Assembly (NCBI GenBank): GCA_016720905.1
Contig: JADKJT010000003.1
Location: 248,001-312,000 of the forward strand
DNA: 64,000 nt
DNA from: Gemmatimonadaceae bacterium
Lineage (GTDB): Bacteria; Gemmatimonadota; Gemmatimonadetes; Gemmatimonadales; Gemmatimonadaceae
Direction of reading: 5' to 3'
In this document: positions 36,176-44,814 of the stretch, one piece after another
How positions within the stretch are numbered: the stretch's first letter is position 1
How the letters are laid out: every line of letters starts with the position of its first letter
Translations under genes and position numbers: made by a program
Notes under the pieces: model-generated
Seen by the model: only the letters and a program-made list of their open reading frames with translations
The model's database searches: none
Told to the model about the DNA's origin: nothing

Positions 36176-36694
36176 ATGTGGACATCCATCATTCCCAATC
36201 CGTTGCACCCCGCCATTGTCCATCTTCCGATGGCGCTGGTGATACTCCTGCCGATGACTGCCATCGTGGCCCTCTGGTCCATTCGTCGTGGCGCCGCGCC
36301 GATCAAGGTGTGGGGCGTGGCTGCCGCGCTGCACGCCATGCTGGCCCTGAGTGCGTGGGCCTCGTTGGCCACGGGTGATCAGGCCGGAGAGAAAGTCGAG
36401 AACGTGGTGGCCGAGGCACCGGTCGAGTCGCATGAGGAAGCCGCGGAGACGTTCCTCGCGCTCTCGGTGGGCGCCCTGGTGATCGCGCTGGTGGGGTTGC
36501 GCAAAGACCAGATCGGCACGGCCGCGCGAGCGGCGGCATCCGTGGCAACCGTCGCCTTGCTGGTGGCCGGCTGGCGGGTTGGGCATTCCGGCGGACAGCT
36601 CGTGTACCGGTATGGTGCGGCGTCGGCGTACACCGATAGCACGGGGGCACGCACTGCCAGCACCTCGCGCGGTGAAGACCGCGATGACCACTGA
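36176..36694 (+). CDS. DUF2231-family membrane protein
   Basis: A 172-residue membrane protein with the DUF2231 signature at its N-terminus (NPLHPAIVHLPMALVILLPM, His-Pro and VHLP) and C-terminal GGQLVYRYG. Four membrane helices are likely. Its His residues have led to proposals of haem or metal binding, not proven. GGAG lies 8 bases before the ATG. The tail is Ser/Thr/Asp-rich. Function unknown. Confidence 0.85.
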   Translation: MWTSIIPNPLHPAIVHLPMALVILLPMTAIVALWSIRRGAAPIKVWGVAAALHAMLALSAWASLATGDQAGEKVENVVAEAPVESHEEAAETFLALSVGALVIALVGLRKDQIGTAARAAASVATVALLVAGWRVGHSGGQLVYRYGAASAYTDSTGARTASTSRGEDRDDH

Positions 36695-36745
36695 TGAAGT
36701 CAGCGCCAAGCCCGTGACGTGCAGGACTGCCCCGGAACGCCGCGA

Positions 36746-37927
36746 TCAACTGCTGTAGTACGCGGCGTTCTCCTCGACATACCCATTCGTGAGATCGCAG
36801 CCAAAGGCACGCGCGCTGCCGTCGCCCACGCCAAGCTCGACGTCCAGATCCACGGCGTCGCGCGACAGCGTATCCCGCACCACGGCATCGTCAAAGTGCA
36901 ACCGTTCTCCGCCGGCAACCACCGGAAAGCCGTTGATCGACGCCGACGTGGTTGCCGGATTGATGGTGCAGTCGAAGCACTTGCCGATGGCCATCAGCAG
37001 GCGGCCGACATTGGGATCGGCGCCATGCACCATGGTTTTGATGAGCGGCGAATTCACGATGGACTTGGCAACAGTGTGCGCCTCACCGTCGGTGAGCGCG
37101 CCGCGCACCGACACGCGGATCAGTCGCGTGGCGCCCTCGCCATCGCGCGCGAGAATCTCCGTCATGCGGATGCAGCCGGCGCGCAATACCACCGCGAATG
37201 CCGCCTCGTCAACCTCGCCGGCCAGTCCGTTGGCCAGCATGGCGCACGTATCCGACGTGCTGGTATCCGTGTCCACCGACAGCGCATTGAACGACGGCGC
37301 CACCGCATCGCGCAGCAGTTTATCGAGTGTCGCGGCATCGAAGGCGGCGTCGGTGAAAATGTACGACAGCATCGTGGCCATGTTGGGCTCGATCATCCCC
37401 GACCCTTTTGCCACCCAGGTGATGGTGGCATTGCCGACGCGCGCCGAGAGCGCCTTGGGATGCGTGTCAGTGGTCATGATGCCTTCGGCGCCGATCATCG
37501 GGTCGCCCTGCAGGTCGCCCGCCATACCCACCACACCGGCTTCAATCTTTTCAATCGGCAACGGGACGCCAATCACGCCGGTGGAGCTGACCAGCACACG
37601 GTCGGCCGTGGTCCCCAGCTCGGCGGCAGCCGCGGCAGCCATCCGGCGCGCATGCTCCACGCCAAGCCGCCCGGTGGCCACATTGCTCACCTTGCTGTTG
37701 GCGATGATCGCGCGCAGCCGGCCGCCACGAATGGTTTCGCGACCGAGGATGACTGGCGCGCCCGGGAAATGGTTGCGCGTGAAGACGGCCGCGGCCGTGG
37801 CGTCCACGTCGCTGGCAAACAGGGTCAGGTCGCGCGCCGACGGCTTGAGGCCCACGTTGCGGCTGGCGCAGCGGAACCCTTTTGGAAAGACCGGCACGGC
37901 GTCAAACGGTGAGGTGCTGGATGTCAT
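36746..37927 (-). CDS. argJ: Bifunctional ornithine acetyltransferase / N-acetylglutamate synthase
   Basis: A 393-residue ArgJ that recycles acetyl groups in arginine biosynthesis by transferring acetyl from N-acetylornithine to glutamate. The precursor self-cleaves before the nucleophile Thr185 in KGSGMIEPNMATML (174-187), and the oxyanion pair is in VSSTGVIG. The C-terminus ENAAYYSS is typical. Whether it is mono- or bifunctional cannot be told from sequence. No other arginine gene lies in the window. Confidence 0.95.
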   Translation of the reverse strand: MTSSTSPFDAVPVFPKGFRCASRNVGLKPSARDLTLFASDVDATAAAVFTRNHFPGAPVILGRETIRGGRLRAIIANSKVSNVATGRLGVEHARRMAAAAAAELGTTADRVLVSSTGVIGVPLPIEKIEAGVVGMAGDLQGDPMIGAEGIMTTDTHPKALSARVGNATITWVAKGSGMIEPNMATMLSYIFTDAAFDAATLDKLLRDAVAPSFNALSVDTDTSTSDTCAMLANGLAGEVDEAAFAVVLRAGCIRMTEILARDGEGATRLIRVSVRGALTDGEAHTVAKSIVNSPLIKTMVHGADPNVGRLLMAIGKCFDCTINPATTSASINGFPVVAGGERLHFDDAVVRDTLSRDAVDLDVELGVGDGSARAFGCDLTNGYVEENAAYYSS

Positions 37928-37981
37928 CGGCGAAAAGTGTTCGACCCTCGGGTCGTGCGCCAGCCGAGTCGCTACATTTTC

Positions 37982-39994
37982 ATGATGTCATACTCCTCTC
38001 GCTCCCCTCGGTGCGCCGTTCCGGCGCCGGCCTTCGCCGTGCTGATCGCCACCGCGCTCCTCGGCGCGACAACCGTGCACGCGCAGGCCGCGCCGCCGCG
38101 ACCTCGTCCGCTGTCCGTGGGCGACACGTCGGTGTTCGCGCCGCTGGTCCTGCCCACGGCCAACGAGCAGCGCGCCGGCAGTGGCGCGCCCGGCTCACGC
38201 TATTGGCAGAATCGCGCCGACTACGCGCTTTCCGCCACGCTGGACACGGCCACGCACACGCTGCGCGGCGAGATGACCCTGCGCTACACCAATGCCTCGC
38301 CGGACACGCTGCATTTCATTTGGCTGCAGGTGGAACAGAATGCCTTTCGCGACAAGTCACTGAACTCGTACATCTTTCCGCAGGACTCGCGTTTCGGCGC
38401 ACGGGGCTTCGAGGGGGGATACGCATTCACCAAGATGGATCAGGTGATGCCGGCGGTGTCCGGCGCGGCCGCGAAGCGCGTGGCGCTGGCGCGTCGGCCC
38501 AACGAGACGATGATGAAAGTCGATCTGGCGACGCCGTTGGCCCCCGGGCGCACCGCGACGATTGAGGCAACCTGGACGTTCCCGGTGCCTGAGCACGGCG
38601 CCGATCGCATGGGTCGTGAAGGCTCGTTGTACGAAATCGCCCAGTGGTTCCCGCGCGCCGCCGTGTACGACGATGTGCGTGGCTGGAACATCGAGCCGTA
38701 TCTGGGGCAGGGCGAGTTCTACGTCGACTATGGCGATTACACGCTGTCGGTGACCGTGCCGGCGGGATACATCGTGGCCGCCACCGGCGCGCTGCAGAAT
38801 CCGCGCGACGTGCTTACGCCCACGCAAATCAGCCGTCACGCGGTGGCGGCCAAGTCCGACACCACCGTACGTCTGGTCACGGCCGAAGAACTCAAGAACG
38901 GATCGGCGCGACCGAAAGCCACCGGCATGCTCACCTGGAAGTTCGCGGCAAAGAATGTGCGCGACGCCGTGTGGGCCGCGTCGCCGGAGTTCCAGTGGGA
39001 TGCGTCCAGTTGGAAGGGCATCATGGCCTACGCGTACTATCGCCCCAGTGCCGCCGTCAACTGGCACGATGCGGCCGACCAGTCGCGCATGTCCATCATG
39101 GAGTATTCCGAGCGGTGGTTCCCGTATCCCTGGCCGCACATCTCGGCGGTGGAAGGACCGATCAGCGGCATGGAATACCCCATGATCGCCATGGAGAACA
39201 AGAGTGCCGATGTGTACGACTTGTACAACGTGGTGACGCACGAGATCGGACACATGTGGTTCCCGATGATCGTCGGCAGTAACGAACGCGTGTACATGTG
39301 GCAGGATGAAGGCTTCAATACCTTCATCAACACCTTCTCCGAGGGACGGCGCTATCCGGAGAAGGGGGACCAGATGGCGCGTGCGGCCGAGGAGCGGCGC
39401 ATGGTGGAGCAGTTCATGGTCGGCGGCGCGGACAAGCCGGTGAACATGAATCCTGACCGCATCAATCCGCGTCTGCTGGGCGAGGCGTCGTATGTGAAGC
39501 CCAGTGTCGGGCTGCAGCTGCTGCGACAGGAAATCATGGGCCCGCAGGCGTTCGATGATGCCTTTCGTACCTACATTCGTCGCTGGGCGTACAAGCATCC
39601 CACACCTGGCGACTTCTTCCGCACCATGGAAGATGTGGGTGGACGACGGCTGGACTGGTTCTGGCGCGAATGGTTTGTCGAGAACTCACGATTTGACCAG
39701 AGCATCGACTCGGTCATCGTGAAGAAAGACGGGGACACCACGCGGGTCGCGGTGCTGTTCGGCAATCGCGAGCGTGGCGTCTTGCCCGTGCGTGCGCGCT
39801 TCAGCTTTGCCGATGGAACGAGCGAGGAGTTCATCTACCCCGCCGAAGTGTGGAGCACCGACAGTCGCCACTACGCACGCCAGTATGCGTTTCCCAACAA
39901 GACGCTCATCCGCATCGAGCTTGACCCGGAGCAGCGGCTGCTCGACATCGATCGCGCGAACAATACGTGGGGAACGCCGCCCATCCGGCCCTGA
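37982..39994 (+). CDS. M1-family zinc metallopeptidase, exported (paralogue B)
   Basis: A 670-residue gluzincin with signal peptide (AVLIATALLGATTVHAQA). The zinc site is HEIGH (420-424) with Glu443 in WQDEGFN; the edge strand is GMEYPMIAMEN. N-terminal sandwich motifs (RYWQNRADYALSATLDTATH) parallel those of the M1 protein at 28199, showing a common ancestor. Two ATGs (37982, 37985) are adjacent; either may start. It is divergent from argJ with 54 bases between them. Probable aminopeptidase in the periplasm; substrates unknown. Confidence 0.88.
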   Translation: MMSYSSRSPRCAVPAPAFAVLIATALLGATTVHAQAAPPRPRPLSVGDTSVFAPLVLPTANEQRAGSGAPGSRYWQNRADYALSATLDTATHTLRGEMTLRYTNASPDTLHFIWLQVEQNAFRDKSLNSYIFPQDSRFGARGFEGGYAFTKMDQVMPAVSGAAAKRVALARRPNETMMKVDLATPLAPGRTATIEATWTFPVPEHGADRMGREGSLYEIAQWFPRAAVYDDVRGWNIEPYLGQGEFYVDYGDYTLSVTVPAGYIVAATGALQNPRDVLTPTQISRHAVAAKSDTTVRLVTAEELKNGSARPKATGMLTWKFAAKNVRDAVWAASPEFQWDASSWKGIMAYAYYRPSAAVNWHDAADQSRMSIMEYSERWFPYPWPHISAVEGPISGMEYPMIAMENKSADVYDLYNVVTHEIGHMWFPMIVGSNERVYMWQDEGFNTFINTFSEGRRYPEKGDQMARAAEERRMVEQFMVGGADKPVNMNPDRINPRLLGEASYVKPSVGLQLLRQEIMGPQAFDDAFRTYIRRWAYKHPTPGDFFRTMEDVGGRRLDWFWREWFVENSRFDQSIDSVIVKKDGDTTRVAVLFGNRERGVLPVRARFSFADGTSEEFIYPAEVWSTDSRHYARQYAFPNKTLIRIELDPEQRLLDIDRANNTWGTPPIRP

Positions 39995-40019
39995 CCCGTG
40001 GATCGGGTCGCCGTCAGGG
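39989..40019 (+). terminator. Possible terminator hairpin overlapping the M1 stop codon
   Basis: CCCTGAC at 39989-39995 pairs with GTCAGGG at 40013-40019, with an inner CCG/CGG pair. It includes the TGA of the M1 gene. No T-run follows, so it is only a candidate. Confidence 0.4.
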
Positions 40020-40108
40020 ACAACACGCATTAGAATTTCCAGAAGCTGGCAGCGATCTCATCTGCTGCCAGCAATCATTCCCATCCGCTAAGGCGAACCG
40101 CCCGCCCG

Positions 40109-40669
40109 GTGGCTCGCCACTTCAACTCCTCGACGCCTGTGCCGTCGCAGCCGACTCTTCGCCCATTTGACATCGCCGTGGCACTGCGTCTGCTTCTCGT
40201 CCCCGAGGAGCGGTACGAGCCGCTGGCCGAAGCGCTGGTCACCAGCACCAGCGCGGTGCACCGATCGGTGGCACGTCTGCAGCTCTCCGGGCTGTGCAAG
40301 GCCTCCAGTCGTACCGTGACGCGTCCGTCGTTCCTGGAATTCCTGGTAAGTGGCGTACGGTTCGCATTTCCTGCCGTGCACGGTCCCGAACGCACAGGAT
40401 TGGCGACGGCGTGGACGCACGAGGACGTTGCCCCCTTGTTTGCTGACGGTGAACGTCCTCGCAACCTGGTATGGGCCAGTGACCGGGGGACGATCCGCGG
40501 CGAATCGCTGGTGCCGTTGTTCCCCAACCTGCCCGCCGTGGCGGCTCGCGATGTGCGGCTGCACGAACTGCTGGCCATGGTTGATGTCCTGCGGGTCGGT
40601 AACGCGCGCGAGCGTCGTGTGGTGAGCGACGTCCTGGGCCAGCGCCTGCTGTCGAGCGCGGCCGACTGA
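40109..40669 (+). CDS. Winged-helix DNA-binding protein, uncharacterised
   Basis: A 186-residue protein whose N-terminal third looks like a winged helix (FDIAVALRLLLVPEERYEPL, TSTSAVHRSVARLQLSGLCK, the turn-recognition region). The rest has no recognised domain (VAPLFADGERPRNLVWASDR). It starts at GTG with no clear ribosome-binding site. Its stop is 2 bases from the convergent metallo-hydrolase stop. Likely a transcriptional regulator; target unknown. Confidence 0.6.
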   Translation: MARHFNSSTPVPSQPTLRPFDIAVALRLLLVPEERYEPLAEALVTSTSAVHRSVARLQLSGLCKASSRTVTRPSFLEFLVSGVRFAFPAVHGPERTGLATAWTHEDVAPLFADGERPRNLVWASDRGTIRGESLVPLFPNLPAVAARDVRLHELLAMVDVLRVGNARERRVVSDVLGQRLLSSAAD

Positions 40670-40671
40670 CG

Positions 40672-42102
40672 TCAGGTGGTGGTCGGCCGGCGCGATTCGC
40701 GCCAGGCCAGATAGCCACCTTCGAGATTCACGACATCGTCACGCCCGAGCCGCTTGAGCAGACTGGCGGCAATGGCCGACCGCGCTCCCGACTGGCATTG
40801 CAGTACCAGCGTGGTGGAAGGAAGCGCGTGCCGTTGCGAAGCCAGTTGCCCCAGTGGCACATGCAGCGCGTGGGGCAAGTGTCCTTCCCGCCACTCGCTT
40901 TCGCCACGCACGTCAAGCACGGTGATCGCTTCGTCCGACCATGCTTCAAGCGATCGAACGTTCATCTGCGTCACGGTCCCTGCCTGGTGTCCCGCGTTCG
41001 TCCACGCGGCCACGGCTTCGTCGGCGTCGACCCACCCGACCACGCGGTCGAGCCCGATCAGGGCGAGGTCGTGCGCGGCGCTCACCGCCACTGGAGACAC
41101 GCCTTCGCCAGCTGCCGACGGGGCCAGCAACACGATGTCGACGTCGTATGGCACGAGAGTGCCCGTATACGTGGAGAATGACCGTGAATAGGGCAGTGAC
41201 AATGACGACGGAATGTGGGCGGCGGCGAATGCCGCGGCCGGACGCAGGTCCAGCACCCAGGTCTGTGTCGCCAGAGTAACGATGTCAGTCGCCGCCAGGC
41301 GTGCTGGCGTCGTCATGCCGCCCAGCACGGGGGGACCCTCGCGATTGATCCGCTTCATCTCCGCGAAGTAGCCCGGTGGCTCTGGCTGTCCATCCAGTAC
41401 GTTGACCACGAATTGCGCTTCGTCGGTTTCGGCAACGCCCCAGTTGGACCGCTTTTCGTACCCGACGGTGCTGGACGGCACGGCCCCCAACGCCTTTCCG
41501 CACGCCGAACCCGCGCCGTGCGCCGGCCACACCTGCAGATGATCGGGAAGTGCGCGGAACCGCTCGAGCGAATGAAACAGGGTGTGCGCGCCGGCTTCCA
41601 TCGTGTTCGCAATGCCGGCCGCCCGCTCCAGCAGGTCCGGACGTCCCACGTCACCCACGAACACAAAGTCGCCGGTGAGAATCCCCATGGCGCCGGCCGC
41701 GCGTGGCGTATCGGTCACCACAAACGACAGGTGCTCGGGGGTGTGCCCAGGCGTGTGCAACACATCCAGCCGAATGTTCCCCACCATGATCGTATCGCCG
41801 TCACGCAACAGCGTGGCGCCGTCGCGTGCGGCAAACCGATACTGCCAGTCGGTCCCGCCTTCGGCCGAGAGAAACAGACGGGCGCCGCTCGCGGCCACCA
41901 ATTCGCGCGCCCCGGACACGAAATCCGCGTGAATGTGGGTCTCCGTCACATGCGAAATACGAAGACCTTCGGCGGATGCGACCTGCAGATAGGCCGCCAC
42001 GTCGCGCAAAGGGTCGACGACGACCGCCTCACCGGTAGCCTGGCAGCCAATGAGATAACTGGCCTGCGCCAGCGGCTGGTCGTAGAACTGTCGAAAGAAC
42101 AT
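40672..42102 (-). CDS. Persulfide-dioxygenase-like metallo-beta-lactamase with rhodanese domains
   Basis: A 476-residue protein. The N-terminal ETHE1-like metallo-beta-lactamase domain has THIHADFVSG (His56, His58, Asp60), HTPGHTPEH and GDFVFVGDVGRPDL; this family oxidises glutathione persulfide to sulfite with non-haem iron. Two rhodanese-like domains follow. The first (about 265-370) has no catalytic Cys in its loop; the second has Cys436 in LVLQCQSGARSAI. The domain order resembles CstB-like sulfide-detoxifying proteins. Starts further upstream were rejected because they would cross the two plus-strand genes at 42154 and 42655. Confidence 0.88.
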   Translation of the reverse strand: MFFRQFYDQPLAQASYLIGCQATGEAVVVDPLRDVAAYLQVASAEGLRISHVTETHIHADFVSGARELVAASGARLFLSAEGGTDWQYRFAARDGATLLRDGDTIMVGNIRLDVLHTPGHTPEHLSFVVTDTPRAAGAMGILTGDFVFVGDVGRPDLLERAAGIANTMEAGAHTLFHSLERFRALPDHLQVWPAHGAGSACGKALGAVPSSTVGYEKRSNWGVAETDEAQFVVNVLDGQPEPPGYFAEMKRINREGPPVLGGMTTPARLAATDIVTLATQTWVLDLRPAAAFAAAHIPSSLSLPYSRSFSTYTGTLVPYDVDIVLLAPSAAGEGVSPVAVSAAHDLALIGLDRVVGWVDADEAVAAWTNAGHQAGTVTQMNVRSLEAWSDEAITVLDVRGESEWREGHLPHALHVPLGQLASQRHALPSTTLVLQCQSGARSAIAASLLKRLGRDDVVNLEGGYLAWRESRRPTTT

Positions 42103-42153
42103 GATCCCAATATGCCGGTGCCTCGACGCCTGTTCAATCGTCTCTGACTCAGG

Positions 42154-42585
42154 ATGCCCATCACCTCTGCGAAATCCACCAATCGCCCCTCTGCCGGGGA
42201 TGCGCGTGCGGCGCGTGATCGCCGCATTGTGAGCGGCCTGATCGGCGTCTTTGTCGTGGGGGCGCTGTGGCTGGCGTCGCTCAGCGTCGCCGACTCGTCG
42301 CGAAAGGCGCAGGCCAAGACCCAGATGGGGCAGACGTTCGCGGTGGTCCATCGTCGCCAGTCGGAATTCCGGAGTCTGACCGGGCGCTTTGCCACCTGGC
42401 CGGAGCTTCGTCAACGCGGGGCCACGCTGGGACCGCGCCAGACCGTGAACAGCTCCAATGCCGATGCCTCGCATTGGTTCATCTCCATTCGCGACCAGCA
42501 GGCCGGCGTCATCTGCGACCGCACCGGCGAATTGATGGACGAGGATCGCTTCGAGCGGACCCCGGTGTGTCGGGATGCCCCCTAG
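42154..42585 (+). CDS. Hypothetical membrane-anchored protein
   Basis: A 143-residue protein with a single N-terminal membrane helix (VSGLIGVFVVGALWLASLSV) after a basic cytoplasmic start, then a soluble domain (TFAVVHRRQSEFRSLTGRFA, SHWFISIRDQQAGVICDRTG). The N-terminal helix and small exported domain recall minor pilin-like proteins, but no prepilin peptidase site is evident. It is divergent from the metallo-hydrolase gene, 51 bases away. Function unknown. Confidence 0.65.
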   Translation: MPITSAKSTNRPSAGDARAARDRRIVSGLIGVFVVGALWLASLSVADSSRKAQAKTQMGQTFAVVHRRQSEFRSLTGRFATWPELRQRGATLGPRQTVNSSNADASHWFISIRDQQAGVICDRTGELMDEDRFERTPVCRDAP

Positions 42586-42654
42586 CCGGGCACGATCCCG
42601 GTAAATCGCCCGGAAAGACTCGACATTCGATGCGCACGGCGACAGAGTCCACGC

Positions 42655-44802
42655 GTGTCGACATTCCCCATTCATCTGCGGCGCATCGCCGGGCTGGCGC
42701 TCGTTCCAGCGGTATCGGCTTTCGCGCAATCTCCCCCGCCCGCTGATTCGTCGGCGCGCACACTGCTTCGCGCCGTCACCGTCACCGTGTCGCGTGACGC
42801 GGCGCGCGCGCCCTTTGAACTGCCGTTCGCCACCACGCGCGTGGTGCCGGATGCCCAGCGCCCCGGCCAGCGTCGCGTGTCGATGTCCGATCTCTTGTTG
42901 GGCGTTCCAGGGGTGGTTGTCCAGGACCGCGCCAATCCGTCACAGGATCCGCGACTGGCCGTGCGTGGTTTTGGCGCGCGATCCGCATTCGGTGTGCGTG
43001 GTGTCCGCGTGATGCGCGACGGCATTCCGTTGTCGTTGCCCGACGGGCAGACCCCGGTGGACTGGCTGGAACTGGAAAGCGTGGGGAGCCTTGAGGTGGT
43101 TCGCGGCACGGCGGCCGCGCTGTATGGCAATGCGGCGGGCGGTGTGGTGGATTTTCGTTCCAAGGAACCGATGGCTGCGCCGTTGGGCGTCGACGTCCGA
43201 TGGTGGAACGGAGGCGGCTTGTCACGCACCACGGCCACGGTGTCCAGTGCCCAGCGTCGTGCGGAATCCGCCGACGCCCACGGCGTTCGTGATGTCGGTG
43301 GATTGATGACCCTGACGCGCACCAGGGGTGACGGACCACGCCAATGGTCGCGACTGGACGCCACCAACGCGTTCGCGCGTGCCTTTGCCACGGTGGGGCA
43401 TTCGACCATCGAAGTGCAGGGCACTCGGTACGATGCGCCGCGCGCCGAGAACAGCGGTGCGCTGACCGCGGCGGAACTGGCACGCGATCCATCGCTGCCC
43501 GACTCGCTGAACATCACCAAGCATTCGCGCAAGGCGGTCACGCAACAGCAACTGGCGGTGATTCTCACGCACGGCAATGCCCAGCGATCCATGAACGCAT
43601 CGGTGTTTGCCGGGACGCGCGTGCTCGACAACCCGCTGCCCTTTGCGATTGTCGCCGTCGATCGCGCCGTCGCCGGCGCGTCGCTGCGCGCGACGGTGCG
43701 CGTGGCGCGCACACCCTGGCCGCTGCGGCTCACCGCCGGCGCCGATGCGCAACGGCAGGATGATTCGCGACTGAACTACGAAAACTGCGCCGATGTCGTC
43801 ACCGGCAACCCGACCACCAAATGTCCCCGCATTGGGTTCGAACGCGGTGCCGTGCGTCTGGACCAGCGCGAGGAGGTGCGTGGGCTGGGCGGCTATGCGC
43901 GGGCCGAAGTCGAAGCGCCCGGGCGGGTATTCGTGAGTGCCGCGGCGCGGCGCGACGCGGTGTCGTTTCACGTCACCGATCGGTTCATCACCGGCACCAA
44001 TCTCGACGACTCCGGCGAACACACGCTGTCGGCCACGACGCCGATGCTGGGCGTGGTCTGGCGCGCGCGACCCACGATGTCGCTGTTCAGCAATTGGACG
44101 GCAGCGTTTGAAACACCAACCATCACCGAACTCACCAATCAGGACAATGGCGCGGCCGGATTGAACACGCGGCTGGCCCCGCAGCGGACACGGACCATCG
44201 AGGCCGGCATGCAGGGATTGGTCGGCGGCCGACTGCGCGTTGATGTCGCTGCATTTCGGGCCATCGTGCAGGATGAACTGGTGCCATTTGACGTGCCCAA
44301 CCAGGCGGGGCGACGGGCGTTTCGCAACGCCGGGCGCACGTCGCGGGTAGGGTTCGAGTCGAGCCTGATAGCCGCATGGCCGCGCGTCGATCTTGGTGCG
44401 TCCTACACGCGTTCGCACTTTCGTTTCGATCGGTACGCGGTGGGTACCGCGAACTATGCCGGAAAGCCCATCCCGGGAATCCCCGGCCAGATGGCCCAGC
44501 TGTGGACGACCGCGCGGGCCCGCGGGTGGTTCGGCACCGTGGAATCCACCATGTCGTCCGCGATGACCGCCGACGATGCGGCGGCCATCACGTCAGCCGG
44601 CTATTCGGTGTGGTCACTGCGCGGTGGCTACGCGGGCCCCGCGCACTTCAATCGCCTCGGACTCGAACCGACGATTGGGGTCGACAATGTGTTTGATCGC
44701 ACCTTCACCACCAGCGTAGTGATCAACGCCACCCGCAGCCGGTATTTCGAACCCGGACTTAGGCGACGGGTGTTCGTTTCCATGCGCGTGACCGGTCGAT
44801 AA
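42655..44802 (+). CDS. TonB-dependent outer-membrane receptor (FecA-like)
   Basis: A 715-residue receptor with signal peptide (LALVPAVSAFAQ). The plug domain includes VSMSDLLLGVPGVVVQDRAN, LAVRGFGARSAFGVRGVRVM, VEVVRG-like LEVVRGTAAALYGNAAGGVV. The C-terminal barrel ends in RRRVFVSMRVTGR with TonB-receptor motifs (GLEPTIGVDNVFDRTFTTSV). The gene starts at GTG 42655, 69 bases after the preceding stop. These proteins import siderophores, cobalamin or similar using TonB energy; substrate unknown. No TonB box could be fixed with confidence. Confidence 0.92.
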   Translation: MSTFPIHLRRIAGLALVPAVSAFAQSPPPADSSARTLLRAVTVTVSRDAARAPFELPFATTRVVPDAQRPGQRRVSMSDLLLGVPGVVVQDRANPSQDPRLAVRGFGARSAFGVRGVRVMRDGIPLSLPDGQTPVDWLELESVGSLEVVRGTAAALYGNAAGGVVDFRSKEPMAAPLGVDVRWWNGGGLSRTTATVSSAQRRAESADAHGVRDVGGLMTLTRTRGDGPRQWSRLDATNAFARAFATVGHSTIEVQGTRYDAPRAENSGALTAAELARDPSLPDSLNITKHSRKAVTQQQLAVILTHGNAQRSMNASVFAGTRVLDNPLPFAIVAVDRAVAGASLRATVRVARTPWPLRLTAGADAQRQDDSRLNYENCADVVTGNPTTKCPRIGFERGAVRLDQREEVRGLGGYARAEVEAPGRVFVSAAARRDAVSFHVTDRFITGTNLDDSGEHTLSATTPMLGVVWRARPTMSLFSNWTAAFETPTITELTNQDNGAAGLNTRLAPQRTRTIEAGMQGLVGGRLRVDVAAFRAIVQDELVPFDVPNQAGRRAFRNAGRTSRVGFESSLIAAWPRVDLGASYTRSHFRFDRYAVGTANYAGKPIPGIPGQMAQLWTTARARGWFGTVESTMSSAMTADDAAAITSAGYSVWSLRGGYAGPAHFNRLGLEPTIGVDNVFDRTFTTSVVINATRSRYFEPGLRRRVFVSMRVTGR

Positions 44803-44814
44803 CGGCGGCCGACG

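Noticed and set aside
38357..39598. 413-codon minus-strand frame
   Set aside because: Antisense of the second M1 peptidase, which carries intact HEIGH and GMEYPM motifs.
42103..42729. N-terminal extension of the metallo-hydrolase
   Set aside because: It would run through two plus-strand genes and give Arg/His-rich peptide; the MFFRQFYDQPLAQASY start at 42102 matches the family.
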